Positions 13,641-19,813 of a DNA stretch of 19,813 nt are shown here, in pieces. The notes beneath the pieces are model-generated. The model worked only from the letters and a program-made list of their open reading frames with translations. It had not been told where the DNA came from and ran no database searches. How positions within the stretch are numbered: position 1 is the stretch's first letter; each line of letters starts with the position of its first letter. The translations under genes and the position numbers were made by a program. The stretch is from Chitinophaga pinensis (GTDB lineage: Bacteria > Planctomycetota > Phycisphaerae > Phycisphaerales > SM1A02): contig CALQCP020000016.1 in the NCBI GenBank assembly GCA_943329105.2, positions 1 to 19,813 on the forward strand. The letters are read 5' to 3'.

Positions 13641-15530
13641 ATGCGCTTCGCCACCATTGTCACGCTGATTGCCGCCACCCTCGCCTTCGCCCCTGCGGCT
13701 CGCGCCCAGCAGGTGGAGCCTGAAGTCTTCACACTTCCCAACGGTATGAAGTTTCTGCTGGTGCCGCGACATGACCAGCCGAACACCGTGGCGGCTGGCT
13801 GGCTGGCCAAAGTGGGCTCCGTCAACGAGCGCCCTGGCATCACTGGCATCAGTCACTTCTTTGAACACATGATGTTCAAGGGCACCGACGCCATCGGCAC
13901 CCGCGATTCCGCGCGCGATGCTGACTACCGCGCTCGCCAGAAAGCGATCCGCGACAAGATCAACCAACTCACTTGGAGTGCGCAGTACGACAGCTACTTC
14001 AAGGGAAGCATCGCCGACGCATGGGATGCCAAGAACGACACGCCGGAACTGGCGCGCCTGCGTGCAGAGTTGAAGTCGCTGATGGACGAGCAGCAAGGTA
14101 AGGCCGGCGACGCGGAAATCAAGCAGCTTGAAGTTGAGCTTGCCAAGACCGACGCCGCCACCCCCACCGGCACGCAGCGCAAGGCTGACTTGGAGAAGCA
14201 GATCGCTAACCTCAAGGCGCAGCAGACCGCACTGTCGACGATCGTCAAGGATGAGTTTGACAAGATCTACACGGCAGCCGGCGGCACTGGCATGAATGCC
14301 TTCACCAGTTACGACCTGACCTTCTACTTCATCAATGTGCCCAGCAATAAGTTTGAGCTGTGGGCTTGGATGGAGAGCGATCGCCTCAACAACAGCGTGT
14401 TCCGCGAGTTCTATAGCGAGCGCGATGTGGTGCACGAAGAGCGCCGCCTGCGCACGGAAAGCACGCCAACTGGCGTGTTTCAAGAGCAGTTCGACAGCAT
14501 GTTCTGGATGGCCAGCCCGTATTCGTGGCCGGTGATTGGTTGGACCAGCGACCTCAACAGTTACAGCATGGATGAGGCAATGAAGTACTGGAACACCTAC
14601 TACCGCCCCAACAATCTTGTTGGCATCATTGTGGGTGACTTTGATCCAGCGGCTGCTAAGAAGACCATCAGTACGTATTTCAGCCGACTGGAGCCGGGCA
14701 AAGTTGCACCGCCGCCAGTGGTGACGCTTGAGCCAAAGCAAGGCGCAGAGATGCGCATGATGGCTGAAGCTGAAACGCAGCCACAGGTGGAGATCCGCTA
14801 CCACACCGTTGGCTTCCAGCACAAGGATTCGTACGCGCTGGATGTGATGAGTTCAATCCTCAATGGTCGCACTGGCCGTCTGTACAAGGACATGGTTGAG
14901 GGCACCAAGGTGGCAAGCAGCGCCGGTGCGCAGCAAGATTCGCGCAAGTACGCCGGTGCGTTTTCGTTTGAAGCAGAGACCAAAGGTGATTCCACTCCGG
15001 TGCAGTTGGAGGAAGGCTGGTACGGGGAACTGAAAAAGTTGCAGACCGAAGCAGTCCCAGCGGGGGAGTTGCAGAAGGTGAAGAATCAGGCAATGGCGGA
15101 CAGCTATCGCCGGTTGCAGAGCAACTTCTTCCTACTCATCCAGTTGGCACAGGCTGAGGCCCTTGGCGATTGGAGCGAAATCAACAAGGAAAGCGCCAAA
15201 ATTCAGGCAGTGACTGCCGAAGACATCAAGCGCGTTGCAAACCAATACTTTGACAAGACCAATCGTTCGGTAGCCACCTACACCCGCAAGGCGGGCGCAA
15301 CCATGGCGGCTGATCCAGAGCTGGCAGCACTGCCAGGACCGATGCAAGGCATGGCCCGCCAGGCTGCCAAGAAGATTGGCGAAGAGAAGGATGCAGACAA
15401 GTTGAAGGAAGGTCTGACGCAGTTGCGTGACCAAGCAGCGCAGGTGCCACCGCAAATGGCGCCCGTGATGGAGTACCTCATGAAGAAGATGGAAGCGCGG
15501 ATTACTGAGTTGGAGAAGTCCGCCAAGTAA
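13641..15530 (+). CDS. M16-family zinc metallopeptidase (active subunit)
   Basis: A secreted or periplasmic peptidase of the pitrilysin/insulinase family, 629 aa. The start at 13641 is supported by GGAG six bases upstream and a signal peptide (MRFATIVTLIAATLAFAPAA, RAQ). Strand FTLPNGMKFLLVPRHD leads to the inverted zinc motif H72-F-F-E75-H76 in HFFEHMMFKG. The third ligand is the Glu in RDVVHEERR (about residue 267). The usual gap from motif to third ligand is about 75 residues; here it is about 190, because a charged helical, coiled-coil-like insert occupies about 95-205 (LARLRAELKSLMDEQQ, ADLEKQIANLKAQQ). The inactive half has NGRTGRLYKDMVEG. It is followed after 43 bases by a second M16 gene without the zinc motif. 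Together they probably form a two-chain protease. Confidence 0.93.
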   Translation: MRFATIVTLIAATLAFAPAARAQQVEPEVFTLPNGMKFLLVPRHDQPNTVAAGWLAKVGSVNERPGITGISHFFEHMMFKGTDAIGTRDSARDADYRARQKAIRDKINQLTWSAQYDSYFKGSIADAWDAKNDTPELARLRAELKSLMDEQQGKAGDAEIKQLEVELAKTDAATPTGTQRKADLEKQIANLKAQQTALSTIVKDEFDKIYTAAGGTGMNAFTSYDLTFYFINVPSNKFELWAWMESDRLNNSVFREFYSERDVVHEERRLRTESTPTGVFQEQFDSMFWMASPYSWPVIGWTSDLNSYSMDEAMKYWNTYYRPNNLVGIIVGDFDPAAAKKTISTYFSRLEPGKVAPPPVVTLEPKQGAEMRMMAEAETQPQVEIRYHTVGFQHKDSYALDVMSSILNGRTGRLYKDMVEGTKVASSAGAQQDSRKYAGAFSFEAETKGDSTPVQLEEGWYGELKKLQTEAVPAGELQKVKNQAMADSYRRLQSNFFLLIQLAQAEALGDWSEINKESAKIQAVTAEDIKRVANQYFDKTNRSVATYTRKAGATMAADPELAALPGPMQGMARQAAKKIGEEKDADKLKEGLTQLRDQAAQVPPQMAPVMEYLMKKMEARITELEKSAK

Positions 15531-15573
15531 CCGCTGTACTGCATCACACGCCAGAAATACATAGGAACACACC

Positions 15574-17268
15574 ATGAAGAACATCGCCACTATCGCCCTC
15601 ATTGCAGCCAGCGCAGCGTTTGCTGGATGTGCATCACCGCAGAGCACTGCCACAACCAAGGAAGGCAACGCCGATACCAAGGCTGTTGCCAAGGCAGGCA
15701 CACCGTCTGAAGCCAAGACCGATGCCAAGACCGTTCCCATGGCTGATTTGCAGCCAGCAACGAAGGTCAAGGCGGATGCCGCCGCCACTGCCCCGGCCGC
15801 CTGGGTTGCAGACAAATCCGCCAAACTGCCAGCTCGTCCGGAAGAGTTGAAGTTTGCGGCGCTTGATTTCACGCCGCCAAAGGCGAAGGACTTCCGACGC
15901 ACCCTGCCAGACGGCACCCCCGTCTACATGGCGCCGAGCAAGGAGTTTCCGCTGGTGTCACTCACGCTGACCTTTAAGGGCGGACAGTGGCTCGATCCAA
16001 AGGACACGCCTGGACTCACTGCTGTGATGGCGGCGATGACGCGTACCGGCGGCACTGCCACCATCAAGCCTGCTGATCTGGATGAGAAGCTGGACTTCCT
16101 TGCCACCAATGTTGGCGTGAGCGGTGGTCAGGGTGCAGTGATTGCCAACATGAACACGCTGAGTTCCAACCTCGATCAGAGCATGACGCTCTTCTTCGAC
16201 CTGTTGCGCAATCCGGGCTATGACCAGGATCGCCTGAACATCATGCGCGGCCAAGCAACGGAAGGTATGAAGCAGCGCAACGACGAGGCTGGACAGATCC
16301 TCGGCCGCGAGTGGAAGTACCTGATCTTTGGCGAGGACTGCTTTGAGAGTCAGCAGGCAACCAAGGATGGCTGGGATGCCATCACCGCGGACAAGTTGCG
16401 TGCGCAACATGACAAGTTGATTCAGCCAGGGAATGTCATCATTTCTGTCACCGGTGACTTCAATCCCGATGACATGATGAAGCGCCTTGCGGCGGGCATG
16501 GACGGTTGGAAGCGTGGCGATAGGGCCGCAAATCCACCTGTTCCAACCAACGTGTTTAAGCCGGGCGTGTACCGCGTTGCCAAGGACATTCCACAGGGCA
16601 AGGTTCGTATTGGTCGCCGCAGTATTCAGCGCGACGATCCGGATTACTTCAGCGCCGAGATGATGAATGAGATTCTTGGCGGTGGTGGTTTCACCAGCCG
16701 CCTGATGAGCAACATTCGTTCCAACGAAGGCTTGGCGTACAGCGTCGGTTCACGATTCGAGGCAGGTGTGTATTACCCGGGTCAGTTTGCCGGCGCGTTT
16801 GAATCGAAGAACGGAACCGTGGCGCTCGCCGTCAAGTTGATGCGCGAAGAATTCAAGCGCATGCAAGACGAGCCAGTGAGTGCGGAAGAACTGGAGATTG
16901 CCAAGAAGAGCTTTATCGAGGCTTTCCCTGGTCAGTTCTCCAGCAAGGACGCAACGCTGGGAATCTTTGTCTCCGACGAGTGGACCGGACGCGACCCTGA
17001 GTATTGGCAGCGTTACCGCGATTCCATTCAGAAGGTGACCGCTGCTGACATTCAGCGGGTTGCTAAGAAGTACCTGAACTTTGATGACATGGCGGTGATG
17101 GTGGTTGGCAAGTGGGACGAAATCGCCCCAGGCGACCAGACCGGCCGCGCCAAGATGTCTGAGTTCTTCGGTGGCAAGAGTATGGAATTGCCGCTGCGCG
17201 ATCCGATGACAATGAAGCCAATGGACACACCAACGCAGAGTGACTCTGCGCCGGCACCGAAGTCATAA
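15574..17268 (+). CDS. M16-family lipoprotein lacking the zinc motif (inactive partner)
   Basis: A 564-aa member of the M16 fold, probably the non-catalytic partner of the upstream peptidase. The start at 15574 has AGGA about 9 bases upstream and a lipoprotein signal peptide (MKNIATIALIAASAAFAGC), so it should be lipid-anchored at residue 19. A Lys/Ala/Thr-rich spacer runs to about 95. The M16 fold follows: LPDGTPVYMAPSKEFPLVSL, GGQWLDPKDTPGL. At the place of HxxEH it reads A150-V-M-A-A154, so all zinc ligands there are lost. The second half keeps the GGGFTSRLMSNIRSNEGLAY Arg/Tyr substrate motif that completes the active site of two-chain M16B proteases. The last about 25 residues are Pro/Ser-rich. 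Lipid anchoring would hold the complex at a membrane. Confidence 0.92.
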   Translation: MKNIATIALIAASAAFAGCASPQSTATTKEGNADTKAVAKAGTPSEAKTDAKTVPMADLQPATKVKADAAATAPAAWVADKSAKLPARPEELKFAALDFTPPKAKDFRRTLPDGTPVYMAPSKEFPLVSLTLTFKGGQWLDPKDTPGLTAVMAAMTRTGGTATIKPADLDEKLDFLATNVGVSGGQGAVIANMNTLSSNLDQSMTLFFDLLRNPGYDQDRLNIMRGQATEGMKQRNDEAGQILGREWKYLIFGEDCFESQQATKDGWDAITADKLRAQHDKLIQPGNVIISVTGDFNPDDMMKRLAAGMDGWKRGDRAANPPVPTNVFKPGVYRVAKDIPQGKVRIGRRSIQRDDPDYFSAEMMNEILGGGGFTSRLMSNIRSNEGLAYSVGSRFEAGVYYPGQFAGAFESKNGTVALAVKLMREEFKRMQDEPVSAEELEIAKKSFIEAFPGQFSSKDATLGIFVSDEWTGRDPEYWQRYRDSIQKVTAADIQRVAKKYLNFDDMAVMVVGKWDEIAPGDQTGRAKMSEFFGGKSMELPLRDPMTMKPMDTPTQSDSAPAPKS

Positions 17269-17323
17269 AGAGCTTGGTGTGAGTGCCGAGGTCTCAATCC
17301 TCGGGCTTGAACCAAGTCCTATT

Positions 17324-17372
17324 GCAACAGCGCCACAGTGAACGCTTCGCGCGCTCATTGTGGCGCTGTTGC
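17324..17372. terminator. Long hairpin between convergent genes (bidirectional terminator candidate)
   Basis: An 18-bp stem: GCAACAGCGCCACAGTGA (17324-17341) pairs with 17355-17372 with a single G-T wobble, around a 13-base loop. It lies 55 bases past the M16 operon stop. Its right arm includes the stop and last codons of the convergent unknown gene. It lacks a strong U-tract on either side. Confidence 0.6.
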
Positions 17373-18026
17373 GTTGAACTGCACACCGTTGATGGCGGAC
17401 ACGCGACCAGCAGTCACTTGCGCGGCGATGTCACTGATGTAGACGGTGGGATCATCCGCAAGGCCCAGCGCTGCCAATGCGCCGCGCACGTTCGGAATGA
17501 CTTTGCGCACTCTTCCAGCAATCACAGTGAGGCGATCCGTCCGCGCGTTGTAGGTGATGAATATGGTGGGCGGGTTGCCTGCGGCAAGGACCGGCTGGCT
17601 TCCAAACGCAACGAAACTGTTTCCGTTGGAGCTGTAACGAATGACCAGGCCATTCAGACCGCCAAACGAAGTGCGGTAGGGATCAAAGTACGGGTTGACA
17701 TACATGAACGGCATGGTGTTCACGGAGAAGAACCCCTGGCTGCCATTGGTACCGGCTGCAAGCGTCGGTCCGGCAGCGGCCGAAGCCGCGGTGGGATCGG
17801 AGGGCATGCGAAGCCTGACCGAAAGCGTCCAATTGCGATGGAAGTTGACCGTGCGATCGACGGTGATCGAAATGCTGGAATCAGTGGCGGCACGGCACAC
17901 GGGTGTGGCTGCCACCAAGGCGAACAGACTGAGGAGGAGCGCGGACAGGAGGCCTGCGTGACCACCCTGGTGGAGGCTGCGCGCCGTACGAGCGGTCAGG
18001 GTGGTCGCATTGGCCTGGGGACTCAT
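17355..18026 (-). CDS. Secreted protein of unknown function
   Basis: A 223-aa protein I do not recognise. From the ATG at 18026 it has a long signal peptide whose hydrophobic core is HAGLLSALLLSLFALVAATP followed by VCRAA. The rest is beta-rich and Gly/Asn/Ser-rich, with patches such as WTLSVRLRMPSD, GFFSVNTMPFMYVNPYFDPY, GLVIRYSSNGNSFV and RLTVIAGRVRKVIPNVRG, and no catalytic motif I can name. An ATG at 18077 in frame has AAGGA about 8 bases upstream and would give a 17-residue longer N-terminus; it is a real alternative. The frame stays open further, to 18809, but that is antisense to mqnE. It diverges from mqnE, and its C-terminal codons lie in a long hairpin shared with the end of the M16 operon. 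Confidence 0.65.
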   Translation of the reverse strand: MSPQANATTLTARTARSLHQGGHAGLLSALLLSLFALVAATPVCRAATDSSISITVDRTVNFHRNWTLSVRLRMPSDPTAASAAAGPTLAAGTNGSQGFFSVNTMPFMYVNPYFDPYRTSFGGLNGLVIRYSSNGNSFVAFGSQPVLAAGNPPTIFITYNARTDRLTVIAGRVRKVIPNVRGALAALGLADDPTVYISDIAAQVTAGRVSAINGVQFNATAPQ

Positions 18027-18098
18027 GCTGACTAAGGGTACGCCCGGGTTGTGGCGGCGGTTCGCTGGACCTGACATCCCGCCTATCCTTTCCCCTCT

Positions 18099-19433
18099 AT
18101 GACGCTTGCAGCACCTATTTCTGGCGCCCATGCCGCACCTGCAGTTGTGGGGCACCCTGCCGCGCGGACCCGGCGCCGCGACCCGGCGCTCACTGAAATC
18201 GCGCGCAAAGTAGAGGCGGGCGAGCGACTCACCGCAGCGGACGGCGCGGTGCTCTTTGCCACCGCGGACATCCATGAAGTCTGCCGCTTGGCCGACATGG
18301 TGCGCCGGCGCCTGCATGGCGACGCGGTCTTCTACAACATCAATCGGCATCTGAATTATTCGAACATCTGTGCCCTCAGTTGCAAGTTCTGCGCGTTCCA
18401 TCGCAAGAAGGATCAGGACGGCGCGTACGAACACAACTTGGATGACATCCGCGCGGAAGCGCGCAAGGCACGCGAGAGCGGCGCCACGGAAATGCACATC
18501 GTGGGCGGGCTGCATCCGTGGCTTCCGTTCAGTTACTACACCGACATGTTGCGCGCCATCGGTGAAGAAGCGCCGCAGATTCATATCAAGGCGTTCACTG
18601 CGGTAGAGATTGTGCATCTGCAGCGCATCTCTAAGCGCGGTGGAGATGGGTACCAAGGCGTGCTTGCCGTGTTGCGCGATCTCATCGCGGCCGGGCTTGG
18701 CAGCTTGCCGGGTGGAGGTGCGGAAGTCTTTGATGATCGCGTGCACGATGAGGCATTCAAGGGCAAGATTCGCAGCGACCAGTGGCTTGACGTGCATCGC
18801 GCGGCGCATGAATTGGGGATTAATTCAAACGCCACCATGTTGTACGGGCACATTGAAGAGCGCAGCGAACGGCTGCATCACATGGAACTCTTGCGATTGC
18901 AACAAGACCACACGCTCAGTGCATGGGCTGATGCGCAATGCATTCAGAAAGACGCGAACGGCGCGGTGGTGCTGACTGGCCCTGCCGCCAACTATCCGCA
19001 CGAGCGATTGCCGATGCCGGGTGCGCGCGGGCTAAAGACTGGCTATTTCCAGACAATTATTCCGCTGCCATTCTTTCCGAATGCCAGTGAGCTTGAGTAT
19101 CTGCCGGGACCGACTGGGTTGGAGAACCTGCGCACGCTGGCGATCGCGCGCCTGATGCTCGACAACTTCCCGCACGTGAAGGCGTTCTGGATCATGCAGA
19201 CGTTGCCGATGGCGCAGCTTGAGTTGCAAGCGGGCGCTGATGACATTGACGGCACCGTGGTGTGGTACGACATCACCAAGGCGGTCGGCGAAGGCAATCA
19301 CCAGGAGACGAGCGTTGGTGATTTGGCGCGCGCGATCCGCGAGGCAGGGTTTATGGCGGTGGAGCGCGACACGGTGTATCGACGCGTGGAGCGCGATGCG
19401 AAGACGGGGGCGTGGCAGTCGGCGGGTGCGTAA
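18099..19433 (+). CDS. mqnE: Aminofutalosine synthase (radical SAM)
   Basis: A radical S-adenosylmethionine enzyme of the futalosine route to menaquinone; MqnE adds SAM's adenosyl group to 3-[(1-carboxyvinyl)oxy]benzoate to make aminofutalosine. The 444-aa protein has the cluster motif C91-x3-C95-x2-C98 in NYSNICALSCKFCAF, preceded by FYNINRHLNYSN. Further MqnE features are EMHIVGGLHPWLPFSYY, IKAFTAVEI, LPGGGAEVFDDRVHDEAFKG and the SNATMLYGHIEE segment. The order and wording separate it from MqnC, which shares the fold. The start is the ATG at 18099, with an Ala-rich N-terminal extension of about 25 residues. mqnA, mqnB, mqnC and mqnD are not in the window. It indicates menaquinone-based respiration. 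Confidence 0.93.
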   Translation: MTLAAPISGAHAAPAVVGHPAARTRRRDPALTEIARKVEAGERLTAADGAVLFATADIHEVCRLADMVRRRLHGDAVFYNINRHLNYSNICALSCKFCAFHRKKDQDGAYEHNLDDIRAEARKARESGATEMHIVGGLHPWLPFSYYTDMLRAIGEEAPQIHIKAFTAVEIVHLQRISKRGGDGYQGVLAVLRDLIAAGLGSLPGGGAEVFDDRVHDEAFKGKIRSDQWLDVHRAAHELGINSNATMLYGHIEERSERLHHMELLRLQQDHTLSAWADAQCIQKDANGAVVLTGPAANYPHERLPMPGARGLKTGYFQTIIPLPFFPNASELEYLPGPTGLENLRTLAIARLMLDNFPHVKAFWIMQTLPMAQLELQAGADDIDGTVVWYDITKAVGEGNHQETSVGDLARAIREAGFMAVERDTVYRRVERDAKTGAWQSAGA

Positions 19434-19456
19434 ATGGGGACAAGGGTGAACGGCAC

Positions 19457-19813
19457 CTATTTACCGCGGATGGCCCAGCCGAGTTCGGGCATCTTGAGGA
19501 GACGGGCGGCTGCCATGTAGGTGATGATGCCGAGACCCGCAAGGACGAGCGTGGCGGCCACACTCCAGAGCCAGGTGTCATGACCACTGAACGCAAGGGA
19601 TGCAAGACCGGCGACGCCCGCCATGGCGGCACTCGCCGCGATCGTGCGCGCGAATGAGGCGCGCGTCTCGCGGTCCATGATGATGCCCATGCGCTTATGC
19701 ATGATCCGCGTCATGATGATGATCTGCACGATCGCCGCAATCGCCGTACTGAGTGCAAGCCCGCCAACGCCAAGCGGTGTCCAAATCAGGATCATGTTCA
19801 ACGCAAAGTTGAG
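19457..19813 (-). CDS. murJ: Lipid II flippase MurJ, C-terminal part (cut by window edge)
   Basis: The last 118 residues of an integral membrane protein running off the right edge. LNFALNMILIWTPLGVGGLALSTAIAAIVQ matches the conserved C-terminal region of the MurJ/MviN family, which moves lipid II across the membrane for peptidoglycan synthesis. Two further hydrophobic helices follow (SFARTIAASAAMAGVAGLAS and WLWSVAATLVLAGLGIITYM), then the stop. The start is outside the window. It converges on mqnE with a 23-base gap. A related MATE/polysaccharide exporter is possible but the GVGGLALSTAIAA wording favours MurJ. Confidence 0.8.
   Translation of the reverse strand, partial: LNFALNMILIWTPLGVGGLALSTAIAAIVQIIIMTRIMHKRMGIIMDRETRASFARTIAASAAMAGVAGLASLAFSGHDTWLWSVAATLVLAGLGIITYMAAARLLKMPELGWAIRGK

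Noticed and set aside
13563..14822. 419-codon minus-strand open frame inside the M16 gene
   Set aside because: Antisense to a clearly recognised peptidase gene; low-complexity, family-less translation typical of a shadow frame.
18027..18809. Upstream extension of the unknown secreted protein to 484 aa
   Set aside because: The extra part lies antisense to mqnE, and the signal peptide only makes sense with a start at 18026 or 18077.

Overview
The window looks like a chromosomal segment of a planctomycete, most likely class Phycisphaerae. The main clue is a C-terminal double calcium-loop tag (D-x-N-x-D-G...D followed by LLxxWG) on three unrelated secreted proteins, a style I associate with that group. 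Moderate-to-high GC, few clear Shine-Dalgarno sites and an M16 peptidase pair fit this. The assignment rests on family knowledge, not on a search. No phage, insertion sequence, CRISPR or integrase gene was found.

Layout, left to right. (1) 106-1677: a secreted subtilisin-like protease with the dockerin-like tag. (2) A membrane polyferredoxin-TPR fusion (minus) and a DnaJ-type co-chaperone (plus) diverge from 3680/3754, apparently from overlapping promoters. (3) 4763-8488: a tight minus-strand cluster, in transcription order a GAF-GGDEF diguanylate cyclase (frameshifted near its end), gatB, hpt and a PH-domain membrane protein. hpt/gatB and hpt/PH overlap by 1 and 4 bases. (4) 8606-8954: tRNA-Cys(GCA) on the minus strand, followed by two very GC-rich tandem units of about 145 bp, each ending in a copy of the tRNA 3' end. 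(5) 9055-10676: a secreted protein of unknown function with an internal duplication, then a cyclophilin peptidyl-prolyl isomerase. (6) 10727-13510: two minus-strand secreted proteins with the dockerin-like tag, one DNRLRE-type and one endonuclease/exonuclease/phosphatase-type. (7) 13641-17268: an operon of two M16 peptidase-family proteins, one with the zinc motif and one a lipoprotein that has lost it. (8) 17355-18026: a small secreted unknown. (9) 18099-19433: mqnE of the futalosine menaquinone pathway. (10) 19457-19813: the C-terminal end of murJ, cut by the right edge.

Most of the window is core housekeeping (translation quality, purine salvage, protein folding, menaquinone, peptidoglycan precursor flipping) interleaved with exported proteins. 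The least explained parts are the tRNA-Cys-derived tandem repeats, the shared C-terminal tag, the duplicated-module secreted protein and the broken GGDEF gene.
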